DNA from: Coenobita brevimanus
Taxonomy: Eukaryota; Arthropoda; Malacostraca; Decapoda; Coenobitidae
NCBI GenBank assembly: GCA_032717465.1
Contig: CM064683.1
Coordinates: 41,536,061 to 41,600,060, forward strand
Direction of reading: 5' to 3'
DNA: 64,000 nucleotides
Shown here: one piece after another, positions 43,578-53,745 of the stretch
Layout of the letters: the number at the start of each line of letters is the position of its first letter
Position numbering within the stretch: position 1 is the first letter of the stretch
The notes under the pieces: model-generated
The model's input: the letters and a program-made list of their open reading frames with translations, nothing else
Database searches by the model: none
What the model was told of the DNA's origin: nothing
Program-made: the position numbers and the translations under genes

Positions 43578-45515
43578 TTAATTGTTTTTCACTCTTTTGT
43601 GAATGTCCTGGAATTCACGTAAACGGAGTTTAGAGTAATCATCGTAATTGTATATAGGCATGCTGTCACCTTCTAGGAGCTCATATGGTAATTTTTTATC
43701 TGTGCCATATATAATGAAATGTGGTGTGTCACCAATGGATTTATTTATAGACCCATTAATGGAGGCCTCTACTCTGGGAATCCAATCATCCCAGCTTGCA
43801 TAATTTTCACTGAGAATGTGTCGTAGCACATCTAATACCTTTTTATTTTGTCTCTCTACCAACCCATTCGATGCTGGGTGATAGGCCAAAACGTTAACCT
43901 TTTTGATGTTGTATTGGTTACATATTTCTTGTAAGATCTCAGAATTAAATTCTCCTCCATTGTCACTTATTAATACCTTTGGGGTAGTAAAGCGACATAT
44001 TACATTATCTGTTATTGCCTTTGCTACTGTCTCTGCTGTCTTATCTTTAATTGGAGCTAAAATGACATAACGGGAAAAATGATCCGTTGCTACGAATAAG
44101 TATAGGTTATTATTGTATGATAATGGCATCTTGAGTAAATCAACAGCGACAACGTCCCATGGTTGATGTGGTACAGGGTAATTACCCATCGGTGCAGGTG
44201 TGATTGGGTATCCTTTGTGTTTCGTACATGATTCGCATCTGTCTATATGATTGTTTATATCTCTTCGTAATGAAGGCCAGTAATATAATAGCTGGGCTTG
44301 GTTGAATGTCTTATCCTTTCCAGGGTGTCCTGCATGTGGGCTGTCGTGTATCATTCGTAATACTTGGGGTATCATGTCATTAGGTACTACCAACTGGTTA
44401 GTATTTCTTTGGCGTTTTGGTTGTTTAGAGTTAATTTTGTATAATGTATTATTGACCATTGTGAATTGTTCAAGTGGGATATGAAGTTTGGGTAATTGTA
44501 TGTCATCTCCACTTTCTAACTTGTATATTACTTTTGACCATACTGGGTCAAGTCTTTGTGCCTTTGCGATATCCTCGTGGTTTGGGATATTTCCTTTGAG
44601 ATCTAACGCCGCGACCTGAATTGTGTTCGGGTTCCTAGATAATGCGTCAGCTACTATGTTCATTTTACCTTGTATATAATGAATTTGTACATTGTAGTTT
44701 TCAACTGAACATTTCCATCTTGCTCTCCTCCCAGAAAGGAGTTTTTCTTTAAACATACCCACCAGTGGTTTATGGTCGGTGAATAAGTGGATTTCGTAAC
44801 CATATACCAAATCTCGAAACTTTTGTAATGCAAAAATCACTGCAAGTGCCTCTAAGTCTGTAGTGCAATAATTTTTCTCAGCACCTCTTATTTGTCTGCT
44901 GGCAAATGCAATTGGTTGATTCTTTCCTCTTTTATCTTCCTGCATCAGTACAGCCCCTAATCCTTTAACTGATGCGTCTGTACAGATAAGAAATGATTTC
45001 GTGTAATTCGAATATGCTAAACAAGGTGCATTTGTTAGTTTAATTTTTAGATTGTTAAATGCCCTTTTTTGTTCTTCTTCCCATTGGAATACAGCATCTT
45101 TTTTGAGTAGTTGGAATAGAGGGAAGGCTATATGAGAGAACTGTGGTACGAATGACCTATAGTACCCAGCCAGACCTAAAAATTGTCTAACTTCGTCAGT
45201 CGTAGTGGGTTCAGGAAAATCTCTCACTGCCTGTATTTTGTCATCAGTGGTGTGAATACCATCAGAACTTAATTTGTGGCCTAAGAAATTTATTTCCTTA
45301 AAACAGAATTTGCATTTAGACAGTTTAATTTTTAATCCAGCATCACTAAGCTTTTGTAAGAGTAAGTCTAATTTCCTGAGATGATCCTTAATATTCTTCG
45401 TTGCGATAATAATATCGTCAAGATAAACAAATATTCCTTGTCCTAAAATTCCGGACAATACGTAATTCATAAGACGCTGGAACGTACCTGGGGCTGTCCT
45501 CAGTCCCATTGGCAT
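43578..45515 (-). CDS. RT C-terminal half, RNase H and integrase (pol part 2)
   Basis: 645 codons. RT: FVYLDDIIIA with catalytic YLDD at residues 31-34. RNase H: D180 (FLICTDASVKG), E222 (TTDLEALAV), D247 (LFTDHKPLV) and D290 (NIVADALSR). Integrase zinc site: His390/394/397 and Cys427/Cys430. Catalytic core D459, D518 (ISDNGGEF) and E554 (GLVERQNK). All key residues are present. The frame stops at 43578 before the GPY/F-type C-terminal module, which follows in other frames. Acts in cDNA synthesis and integration. Confidence 0.92.
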   Translation of the reverse strand: MPMGLRTAPGTFQRLMNYVLSGILGQGIFVYLDDIIIATKNIKDHLRKLDLLLQKLSDAGLKIKLSKCKFCFKEINFLGHKLSSDGIHTTDDKIQAVRDFPEPTTTDEVRQFLGLAGYYRSFVPQFSHIAFPLFQLLKKDAVFQWEEEQKRAFNNLKIKLTNAPCLAYSNYTKSFLICTDASVKGLGAVLMQEDKRGKNQPIAFASRQIRGAEKNYCTTDLEALAVIFALQKFRDLVYGYEIHLFTDHKPLVGMFKEKLLSGRRARWKCSVENYNVQIHYIQGKMNIVADALSRNPNTIQVAALDLKGNIPNHEDIAKAQRLDPVWSKVIYKLESGDDIQLPKLHIPLEQFTMVNNTLYKINSKQPKRQRNTNQLVVPNDMIPQVLRMIHDSPHAGHPGKDKTFNQAQLLYYWPSLRRDINNHIDRCESCTKHKGYPITPAPMGNYPVPHQPWDVVAVDLLKMPLSYNNNLYLFVATDHFSRYVILAPIKDKTAETVAKAITDNVICRFTTPKVLISDNGGEFNSEILQEICNQYNIKKVNVLAYHPASNGLVERQNKKVLDVLRHILSENYASWDDWIPRVEASINGSINKSIGDTPHFIIYGTDKKLPYELLEGDSMPIYNYDDYSKLRLREFQDIHKRVKNN

Positions 45516-46330
45516 TCTTGTATATTGATAATGGCCTCTGTTGAAAAGGCATTGTATTTACGTGACTCCTGAGATACCGGAATCTGATAGTATCCGTTTA
45601 GGAGATCGATGGTCGAGAATATATTATTCTCAGGACCAGTATTCTGTAGAACATCACTTAGCAATGGCATGGGAAATCTGTCTGGGATTGTGTGATTATT
45701 TAGTTTACGGTAATCTACTACCGCACGCATTTCTCCATTTCGTTTGGGCACAAAGAAAAGGGGGGCGTTCCACGGAGAAACTGAAGGCTCAATAATTCCA
45801 AGTTTTAACATTTCATCGACATACTGATTTGCAAGTGTACGTTGGGAGTGTGGTATGCGGTAAGCTGGTACGAAAATTGGTGGTGTTTCTGGGTGCACAT
45901 TAATCATGTGATTAATCAAGTTAGTACACCCTAATTGTTCTCCGGGCAATGCTACGGTGTCCCTGTGTGTTTCCAGCAGGGTTAACAAATCATTTTCTTC
46001 GTCAGATTCACCTGAGTGAATTAAATTCTCTTTTATTCTTTCTCTATCCGTAGAGTTTATCTCACTTGTTACTCCACCAATATTTATTTCCTTCACAGGG
46101 GCGAAACATTTTTCAATATTAACTATGCAAGTTCCCTTCTTCAACTGAACTTCCCCATTCATGTGATTAATAATGAATATCTGAGTTAGCCCTTCGTCGT
46201 TCGTATGACATAATGCGTTTTCTACTGACAATCCCTTTACTTTACATAATTCTTCTAAGACAAGAACAGTACTATTCCGTAAATTGCTCTTTATGGTAAC
46301 CTTCATGTATGAATTAGGTGGTATAACCAA
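45500..46330 (-). CDS. Reverse transcriptase, N-terminal half (pol part 1)
   Basis: Fingers and early palm of Ty3/gypsy RT: FVPAYRIPHSQRTLANQYVD, MLKLGIIEPSVSPWNAPLFF, VPKRNGEMRAVVDYRKLNNH, DRFPMPLLSDVL and FSTIDLLNGYYQIPV, the last carrying the first catalytic Asp. The listed start at 46330 is not a true initiation site; this part would be made as a gag-pro-pol readthrough. The frame ends in a stop shortly after a break near 45520, where the next piece takes over. Confidence 0.88.
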   Translation of the reverse strand: MVIPPNSYMKVTIKSNLRNSTVLVLEELCKVKGLSVENALCHTNDEGLTQIFIINHMNGEVQLKKGTCIVNIEKCFAPVKEINIGGVTSEINSTDRERIKENLIHSGESDEENDLLTLLETHRDTVALPGEQLGCTNLINHMINVHPETPPIFVPAYRIPHSQRTLANQYVDEMLKLGIIEPSVSPWNAPLFFVPKRNGEMRAVVDYRKLNNHTIPDRFPMPLLSDVLQNTGPENNIFSTIDLLNGYYQIPVSQESRKYNAFSTEAIINIQECQWD

Positions 46331-46422
46331 ATCATTAGTGAGATGGGCTGGAAAAATTGATAAATCAGTACTGTTATCTGGGTCACTAATTCTGGAGGAT
46401 GGGGTTGCTGGTGTAAGTGGAT

Positions 46423-48375
46423 CTATACACTCATCTGTTTGTGTATGTTTGTTAAAGCCTTTTTATTACCAATTCTTTTTGGCTCTCTTCTACCAATCGG
46501 TGAGGGCTCTGAAAGTATTTCCTCTATGAATTCATTATCAAAGTCTATTCCATTCATTTGTGGGAGTATAGTTATGTTCTCAGTTCTCATGGATCTTAAG
46601 CCCAGTAACATATGAGCTTTAATTGCTAAGTTTTCAACGATATAGAACAATGCAGAGAATGGTCTTGTAGTTTCTGTGAAACTGAGATTTAATCTTATCA
46701 TACCTTTTACTGTAATCTCTTGACCATCTACTGTGTATAATTCTAAATCAGCTTCATCCAGAAAAGTTACTTTCTTTTTATTTTTAAGAATTCTATTTAG
46801 TTCTTCATGTGTTATTAAGTTCACTGGAGAGCCTGTATCTAAAAATAAGGAAACGTTTTGATCCTCACATACAGCTGGTATCAAGATACACTCATTTCCC
46901 AACATGCCTCCTATGTGAAGTTTAGACTTGTTTTTCTTTACGTTCGTTCGTTTTTTGTCATGACTTGGTCTTCCCCCGATTTGAACATACACAATTTTTT
47001 CTACTGTTTTGCAATCACTAGTCCAGTGCCCTTGGTATCTATGATGCCTACAGTAAGGACCAAATCCTTGTGTCTTTTGATTGTCCTCTTTTGCCTTGAT
47101 AAAGCATTCATACCTTGTGTGTCCTGGTTTTGCACAGTAATGACACAGAATGGACCTATCCCTTGACTGTGACCTACGAGGTGATTTCCCATAAGAAGTG
47201 TTGTTTATGGCGCGAGACCTGCTCGGGCTGCGCGAAAACTTATGAAACTGCCTGTAGGAAGGCGTGTGGGAACGATTTCTAGGCGTCTTTGTTTGTTTTG
47301 GCTGCCTCATTTCTGGTCGCGATCGATTTTGTTCTCTGTTTGGGGTCGGTGTAGATGTTTTCACAGCTGATACTGTCTCAGGTACCCTGATTCTACCAGA
47401 ATGTGCATGTGTGTCGACCACACCTGCTTTACTGCACTGCATCTCTACCTCGTTCATTAAGTCTAGTAAGCACATTCCTGGGGTGTACGCGATCGTTTTG
47501 GCGATCTTAAGGGTTCTATCAGGTAATTTATACAAGGCAGCTACATAACCAATGATGTCCACGACGAGGTCTGGGGACATCTTTCCATCATCTGTTATCC
47601 ACTTAGAATTCTCCAGAGTAGCTAATAGGGTTCTCTTGATTGTGGAGACATCAGCAGTTATTTTACTGAGCACATGGTTTGTAGTGTGCTCCCTTACAAG
47701 ATCTACAATTTTATGTAATTCTGGAATTATACCTGGCAAGAAGTTCATACCTCCAGAAAATTTCTTCAGAAATTCAGTTTTAAATTCATCATATGTCCTA
47801 GCACGATGTAGCTTATCGGAGCGCAATAAATTGCTTGCTGGACATCTTTCCTGGCTTATGCAAGATGAAAAAATAGCAATTTTCTCTTGTTCATCTAGTA
47901 TGTGGCGCTTGATGAACATTTGTTCGCACTGACTGATTAATGAAATGACATCAATGCGATCTTTGTCTGTGCCAGAGAATTTTGTGGCAGTCTTATCCTC
48001 GTGATACACAAAAACGTGAGGTGTGGTTTTTAGATCAGCAGTATTTGTTTCTTGATTCATTTTTAATGATTGCCCTGTTAATTCAACTTGTACGTGTTTA
48101 TCATTATGTGAGGGAATGGTGGAATATGTATGACCGGACCGGTGAACCCTGTTAAGTATATTGGCATACGTATGCAAGGCAGCTGCAAAGTCGTCACTCT
48201 CTATGTCTGAAGGGGTTTCCCACTCATCATCTGAAACTCCCGTATTTGTTTCTTTATCTTTAGCGTGTGGTGAGGGTTGTACAATGGGTGGGCTGTCTCT
48301 TAATTGTGAGTCTGATGTGGCAATTTGTGTGTCATCTGGTATTAACGTGGGTGGTGGCGAAAATATTCCTGTCAT
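46423..48375 (-). CDS. gag: Gag-protease polyprotein
   Basis: 650 codons from ATG (48375-48373) to TAG (46425-46423), uninterrupted. Residues 1-110 are acidic and disordered-looking. About 120-290 hold the capsid-like retrotransposon gag region (ATKFSGTDKDRIDVISLISQ). 370-405 are Arg/Ser-rich. A CCHC zinc knuckle spans 411-424 (C411, C414, H419, C424) and a CHHC-type second knuckle 442-455. An aspartic protease follows with LFLDTGSPVNLI (DTG 513-515) and the hydrophobic LLGLRSM near 590. It packages RNA, forms the particle and matures it. This is the only major gene of the element that is intact. Confidence 0.93.
   Translation of the reverse strand: MTGIFSPPPTLIPDDTQIATSDSQLRDSPPIVQPSPHAKDKETNTGVSDDEWETPSDIESDDFAAALHTYANILNRVHRSGHTYSTIPSHNDKHVQVELTGQSLKMNQETNTADLKTTPHVFVYHEDKTATKFSGTDKDRIDVISLISQCEQMFIKRHILDEQEKIAIFSSCISQERCPASNLLRSDKLHRARTYDEFKTEFLKKFSGGMNFLPGIIPELHKIVDLVREHTTNHVLSKITADVSTIKRTLLATLENSKWITDDGKMSPDLVVDIIGYVAALYKLPDRTLKIAKTIAYTPGMCLLDLMNEVEMQCSKAGVVDTHAHSGRIRVPETVSAVKTSTPTPNREQNRSRPEMRQPKQTKTPRNRSHTPSYRQFHKFSRSPSRSRAINNTSYGKSPRRSQSRDRSILCHYCAKPGHTRYECFIKAKEDNQKTQGFGPYCRHHRYQGHWTSDCKTVEKIVYVQIGGRPSHDKKRTNVKKNKSKLHIGGMLGNECILIPAVCEDQNVSLFLDTGSPVNLITHEELNRILKNKKKVTFLDEADLELYTVDGQEITVKGMIRLNLSFTETTRPFSALFYIVENLAIKAHMLLGLRSMRTENITILPQMNGIDFDNEFIEEILSEPSPIGRREPKRIGNKKALTNIHKQMSV
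46450..46462 (-). promoter_or_regulatory. Candidate -1 frameshift window (gag-pro to pol)
   Basis: Pol is open in the -1 frame only from just after TAA (plus ~46463) and gag-pro stops at 46423, so a shift must happen in this ~40 nt window. It contains AAAAAGG and TTTAACA (plus 46450-46456), neither a perfect canonical slippery heptamer. Location is constrained by the sequence; mechanism is inference. Confidence 0.5.
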
Positions 48376-49429
48376 TAAGATATGATGTTATGAAACACGC
48401 CTCTTGTTTATTTATGTCCTAGCAAACTAGATGAGTAAATAAGTTGAATATAGCTAATTTTAGCACTGAGAAGAAATGAGCAAGTATAATTTTACCCACT
48501 TGATACAGATCGTAGAGGTGTGTCGATACAAAAGTCGATCTCGGAAGAAAATACAGGTTTGATTGAAGATCTCTTGATAATTCTAGTGGTGTGTTGATGG
48601 ACGATATTACTCAGGAAACTCCATGGCCTGGTATTTGTAGTGGTTAACGGCTGTCCCAGGCAAACCTCAGCATAGAACGTCGAATTTCCAACTTAACTGT
48701 GAAAATAAGTGAGTATGAGTAGGAGCTATGTGAATAATGAGTAATGAGTAGTGGGTGAGAAGTGCCTGGTGTCAGTCACACGTTGCTTGGCATGGCAGAC
48801 TCGCGTTGTGATGTCATCTCAGCACATGGTGACGTCGGCTTCCCACACTGGTAGCTGTGGTGAGTGAATGAGTAGCGATGAGTAACTTGAGTGAAGACGA
48901 GTGAGTAAGATGAGTTGTGAGTCGTGTCTCACTCTTCGTTTGTTTGTTCCGTTTTTCTATGTCGATGTTTTCTCGGTCCTTTTCTCTAGTGATTTACTCG
49001 TTGTGGGATGAAGACTGCCGCTACTTGTAGGTGCGTGTAGAAGATTATACAGACGACGTAGAGTTGTTAATTGTAGTTGATTGTAGATGGCTGTTGTTCG
49101 CTGATTCGTCGTAGACTTGTAGACTATTTGCACTGTAGGCTGTATTTTGTAGGATTCAATGTAGAACTGAAGCTAATCTTGTAGTCTCGGTTGCTTTTGT
49201 AGAAATTTGCTTTTAATTCGGAGACGATGTCCACAGATTTGCTGGTTTGTCGTTAAGCTACTTGCAAGGCGTCGAGTGATCTCTTGACCTCTGCATCAGC
49301 GTAATGATCTGGGAGATGGAGGGGGCTGGATGGAGAGAATACTGTCAGGAGCTGATGTTGTTGGTTGTTTTCAATCTTGATATTTTGTAGGAATTTAATG
49401 TTGATTCGTAGACGAGGTTCGTATACGTT
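48376..49429 (-). other. 5' leader of the LTR element
   Basis: About 1.05 kb between primer site and gag ATG, without a conserved frame. It would contain packaging and splice-donor signals. Short repeated GAGTAATGAGTAGT and TTGTAGATTGTAG-like motifs are present. Confidence 0.75.
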
Positions 49430-49440
49430 CGCTGCCACCA
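49430..49440 (-). promoter_or_regulatory. Primer binding site, tRNA-Leu type
   Basis: In the element sense TGGTGGCAGCG lies two bases past the 5' LTR. It is complementary to a tRNA 3' end CGCTGCC-A-CCA, matching animal tRNA-Leu(AAG). An 11-nt match; the tRNA assignment is from memory of the family. Confidence 0.7.
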
Positions 49441-49442
49441 AA

Positions 49443-50025
49443 TGTCATAAAGACTTTGTAGTTACTTGTAGAGAAGTATATTTTAGACTTGTGGTCGAGC
49501 GGCTTTTATATCTTGTAGTAGCTTCCCCACCAAATGTCATATAGTGACAGGAGAGGTAAAGAATAGTATGGGACTATTTTTATTTGTCTTGGAAATATTA
49601 ACAAGTCTCTCACACGGAACAAATATAAGTCCCGGGTAGCTACCTCCCTGTCTCGCTATCTGTCTCTCTCTCAAATCGCTAAGCCCTTCTTCCGTGACCT
49701 GTCTCTAGGGTCGCTTGTCTCCTTCTACTCTCTCTTTCCTAAAATCTGGTGTAGCAGGGGTGTGTCACGTGTGTTCCTCGTGGATGGAAAGCTTAAGGAG
49801 CCTGTGTGTGAGTATGTGTGTATATGTGTGTGCATGGTTACCAGATCTTTGTTCACGAGAGGACTGCTGACAGCTAACCGCATCATCTCCTTACTGGCCG
49901 CTGTCGTCAGCTTTCCTCAGTGTTAAGAGTGTGTAAGCATGTTTAGCACTGCTCGATTCTCGCAGATACAACACCTTCTCATCATCTGACTCCCTGCTTC
50001 TATCTATCTATTATGTAGTCCTACA
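49443..50025 (-). repeat. 5' LTR
   Basis: 583 bp, the same as the 3' LTR except for two substitutions, a 3 bp insertion (CTTCTACTC versus CTACTC) and 16 bp less of GATA-type repeat. Contains the TATA-like TATAAAAG near its 3' (U5) side. Followed at its outer edge by AGGG. Confidence 0.95.
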
Positions 50026-50029
50026 AGGG

Positions 50030-51462
50030 GACTGTACTCATCATTACATCAGGTGGGGAGGGGGAAGATCTCAAGTATGAGGCAGTGATCAACAACCACC
50101 ATTTCCACCAATAAACACTTCAGTCACTCAAAAGCAAAGAAATGAAGACTGATTTTTAATGTTCCCAGGTTAACAGTGCTTACTATACACTCACATTCCC
50201 TTAGCTCATTTCAAAACTTAATTTTCCGTTAATCCTTTACATCCAAGCATTTCAGATTTCAGAGTTTGCATTGTAGGATTTAATTTATCAGTTTATTAAT
50301 GTATATATGCATTTATTGACAACCCAAATTTTCTGTTAATCCTTTCCAGTTTGCTCTGCAGAAAGTAATTTATCAGGAATTTACTAATGAATACAATTGT
50401 CAAGAGTTTACCAATATAGGTGTGAATGCCTTTGTAAAAATACCTTGCCTCATGCAATTAAATTCTCAAAATTAGCTATTGGCCATATTTGTAAAACTGA
50501 GAAAGCAGAGATGGACAAGCACCAAATGCAATACAAGCAGATGCCATGTGTGATGTATTACCTTTGCTTCATTGTACTGACATATAGCAATACCAAAATA
50601 TCTTCAGTTAAAGACCATCTCTGCTCAATCATTACTATTAATACAGCCAAGAACAGGTTACAGAACGAACATTTCTCACCTTCAAGACTTTCCATTAAAC
50701 ATATTGCAAATCTTTGAAACATTTAACAAAGCTGGGGTTACCTCCAGTTCTTACAGTAAGAAATCCCTTGTAAAAGATGATTCCTTTTAAAAAATCCATT
50801 TATTAAATTTATGCACTGATTATGTATTAACTGCCAATGACATTTGTTTTAAAAACTGACAAGATTACAAGAGCGGCTAGTACTTATCAATTTCCAATCC
50901 TCAGTTTACAGAGAAACATCAAGATTGCTCAAGACAGTCTTCCCAGAATCATTCCTCTATAAAGCAGTTTTATCAACAATCATTTAAATACTGTGTCAAG
51001 TTTTTTTCCTCCCAGGGATCTTTACTGCATTTCAAAATCTAATTCTTCCACAAAACAGGATCTTAAAATCCATAGCCATGATTCCTCAAAAATGTGTTAA
51101 CATGCTAAAAGTTAATTCAAAAGATCAAAACAGCCTTGCCAAAAATCAAGGTAGCTATCTTTCACACTGCAGTCTTGTAAAGGCGAAAAATATAGTACCA
51201 TTCTGTACCTCACCTAACCAATGCATTATTCAAATACATTACTATAATCAAAGTATTTATTGCAAAAATTTTAAAGCATGGCATATGTAGAGGTTAACTA
51301 TACAGCACATCCTAATACAGATGTTATAACAGCCGTACAGTCAGACATCCTATAATAATCTTTCATGACCATTACATTTTAAGTATCTATTATTAGAGCT
51401 GAGCATTCAAGATTGATATTTGGGTATTTTACGTTAAGTCAGAGTCAAAACAATGTGTGACA
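50030..51462 (-). other. Low-repeat AT-rich tract, possible host 3' UTR
   Basis: The longest stretch of the window without visible repeats or mobile elements. On the minus strand it would follow the candidate terminal exon at 51463-51536 and contains AATAAA-type signals near 50290-50325 (plus TTTATT). The LTR element sits directly downstream. If the exon call is wrong, this is simply unannotated DNA. Confidence 0.35.
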
Positions 51463-51536
51463 TCACCAATATTCTTGAGATGTAACTTGTTCTGGCCAAC
51501 ACATGGAGGTCTTGAACCAAACTTCATACATCATAC
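51463..51536 (-). other. Candidate terminal coding exon
   Basis: A strong acceptor on the minus strand: CTAAT branch-like, T9, GTTATTGCAG| (AG at 51538-51537). It is followed by an open stretch that reads MMYEVWFKTSMCWPEQVTSQ, then EYW and TGA (51465-51463). Ordinary amino-acid composition. No family recognised. It may be the last exon of a minus-strand gene whose first exon could be near 60.6 kb. Confidence 0.33.
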
Positions 51537-51559
51537 CTGCAATAACAAAAAAAAAGATT

Positions 51560-52599
51560 AGTCTCTTGGGAGTAGGGCTACAGTAACTACATTCTATGGG
51601 TGGGAGTGTGGGTTACGGATTTAGAAATAAGGGAAGGTTACAGTGAAAACAAACTTATGGTTTGGAGTGGGATAAGATTTGTTTCAATATAAACCCCCTT
51701 GATTACCTAAGACAGGCTGGTTTATTCTTGCTGCCTCCATACCTATTTTATTCAGCTCTGGAAATTATGTCTTGGAAGGGTTTTATATATCCAGTAAACT
51801 CATTACCAGTATGTGGCATGTAACAGCCAAGGGGATGTCAAGGGTGTCTGAAGGAGATGTATTGATGGTGGTGATGTAGTACCCCACAAAAGGGGATCTA
51901 ACCCCCTCTAAAACCCTGTGTCTGTACTGTTTAACTCAATACTGTAATACACATAGTCTTACTGTACAGCTAACACGACATTGTCTGGCTGGAGATATAG
52001 TACATTTAAGCTCCTGGCCTTCCCTCTGAAAATTCCATTTTATGTCTGATAATTAAGCCAGAAGATGCAGTGACAACCACATTTACTGTATGCTAAAACT
52101 CATTCCAAACTGTCACAATATAATTGAAGGCAGCAAGAATGAAACCTGTCACTCGTCTTGAGGGATCTGAAGAGGTTAACTTCACTGCAAGAGACAGCAA
52201 GCAATGACTTCCAGAACCCAGTTATGCAGTCTGATTTAAACCTGGAGGTAGAGTTGGTAGAGCATCACTGCCTATGCACTACAGTTCAAGAGGTTACAGG
52301 AGGCTTCATCAACACTACAGGAGCATACATCGCTATCCTTACATGTTCCCTTCTAGCCTTGGGGGTCTATGTTCTAGAGGGTGGCAAGATGGGGATAAAT
52401 ATACTGATTTCCAATGTGGCTATGGAGCTGGGTACTTAAGAAGCCTATACATGTATATCCAGACACCATCCTGCAAAGAGTGACCACAAAACTACAGAAG
52501 TGAACATGAAACATCCATTTTAACCAACACCCACTCCCAGTTTAGAAGCTTTCCTTGTTAGATCACTACAGACTACCTTAAAAAAAACAGCTGATAATT
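51560..52599. other. Unannotated DNA
   Basis: No repeat family or gene recognised. A 93-codon plus frame at 52158-52439 lacks motifs and splice support and is not called. Confidence 0.4.
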
Positions 52600-53320
52600 G
52601 TTGCAGCACTGCTAACATTACCCCTAGACAACAATCAGCAGAAGACCTTTTACAACAGACCAAAGCTACATTTACAAAGAGCAGGGCAAAACAGACATTC
52701 ACAAAGATAAGGGCAAAATGAACACTTACAAAGTATGGCAAAACTGACACGAAGAACAAGGCAAAACTGATATTTAGGAGGAACAGGGAGGCCATGTGAT
52801 GTGAAAGGATTGATTTTCGTGAAGAGTCATGAGGAAGATTTTTATTTGGGGGACATGTTATGTGCTGGAGGTAGCTTTGTGGCTGGGGCAGGGTAAGGAG
52901 TGGCTGAAGGAAGGTGAGGGGGATGTTGCTTGTACTGACACACGACTCTCCCTTACGTGCTGAGGGATCTCAATGTGGCATGTTAGGAGGGTAATGCTGT
53001 ATAGCAGCAAAACCTGGGCAGCAGAGGAAAAGGATATTTGTAGGCTTACATATACAGAAATGACAATGATTAGATGGATGTGTCGTGCATCCTCCAATGC
53101 CAGGCCTAGGGAGCCAAGGATTGCGAATTAAGAATTGAAGGGATGGATGTGACTAATGTATTGGTGGTGTGACATGGAGGGTTAGACAGATTGGGAATAC
53201 TGACAGGATGGAGAATTACAACTGGGTGCAGGAGAGAAGTGTGAATGTCTTGGGGAGGGGTACAGAAACAGACACACAGGCAGGCACAGGCGCGCAAGCG
53301 CACACACACACACACGCACA

Positions 53321-53361
<41 letters not shown>

Positions 53362-53745
53362 TGATGTCATAAGAGTGATCTTAGGGATGAGGGACAAATA
53401 GGAGGCTGCCAGAGATTGAGCAAAAGTGCCATTGGGTGCCCCAGGCTGATGAATGCAAGCATGTTGGAGCCTTTATGAAGGATACGATGAAGGGCAGAAG
53501 TGACACAAAGAACAGGGAGAAAAAAAAAGGGAGGGGGGGGGGTCAAAGCCAAGATATTTACAAGAAACAGCAACACCAAAACATTTACACAAAACAGCAA
53601 AATTTACGAGAAACAGCAAACAAACATTTACGAGAAACTAGGCAAGGCCAAGACATGAGAAACTGAACAAAGCCATTTATGATAAACAGAGTAAACCTTC
53701 AAACAGGGCAAAACATTGACAAGAAACAGGGCATAATAGGCACTT
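52600..53745. repeat. Degenerate ACAAAGAACAGGGCAAAACT repeats interrupted by LINE-B
   Basis: Loose tandem units (ACAAAGAGCAGGGCAAAACA, TTTACGAGAAACAGCAAA) at 52660-52790 continue at 53500-53745. The LINE-B copy (52800-53480) sits between them, so it inserted into a pre-existing degenerate array. Confidence 0.55.
52800..53480 (+). mobile_element. LINE-B 3' portion with CA microsatellite
   Basis: Plus-strand LINE-B: AGGAGGGTAATGCTGTATAG and CAAAACCTGGGCAGCAGAGG (the VMLYGSKTWA-type region), ACAATGATTAGATGGATGTG (MIRWMC), then a CA run (53298-53360) and the tail GAGGCTGCCAGAGATTGAGC, ATGTTGGAGCCTTTATGAAG. Frame-broken. Confidence 0.75.

Larger units (their letters stand above)
43380..46456 (-). 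pseudogene. pol: pol region with at least three frame breaks
   Basis: Pol begins in the -1 frame relative to gag-pro; that frame opens just after TAA at about 46463, and gag-pro ends at 46423. It is then split: RT N-terminal half to ~45500, RT C-terminal half/RNase H/integrase 45515-43578, and the integrase C-terminal GPY/F-type module (FEGPYRVINI near 43450, then VHIDHLKRV) in other frames. Breaks lie at about 45520, 43578 and 43475. The rest aligns well with known domains, so the lesions are recent or are sequencing indels. Confidence 0.88.
40304..50025 (-). mobile_element. Env-bearing Ty3/gypsy LTR retrotransposon (errantivirus-like), complete
   Basis: A 9.7 kb element on the minus strand: 5' LTR 49443-50025, primer site 49430-49440, leader, gag-protease 48375-46423, pol 46450-43380, env about 43060-41360, 3' LTR 40304-40899. 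It is flanked by AGGG (40300-40303 and 50026-50029), a 4 bp target duplication with TG...CA LTR ends. Gene order protease-RT-RNase H-integrase assigns it to Ty3/gypsy; the envelope gene makes it retrovirus-like in layout. The LTRs differ by two substitutions, a 3 bp and a 16 bp repeat-length change, so it inserted recently, yet pol and env are frame-broken. Confidence 0.93.

Noticed and set aside
40304..50025. A free viral genome rather than an integrated element
   Set aside because: Flanking target duplication, two full LTRs and host-type repeats on both sides show an integrated retrotransposon copy.
52158..52439. A 93-codon plus-strand gene
   Set aside because: No motif, no splice support, and length is within chance expectation.
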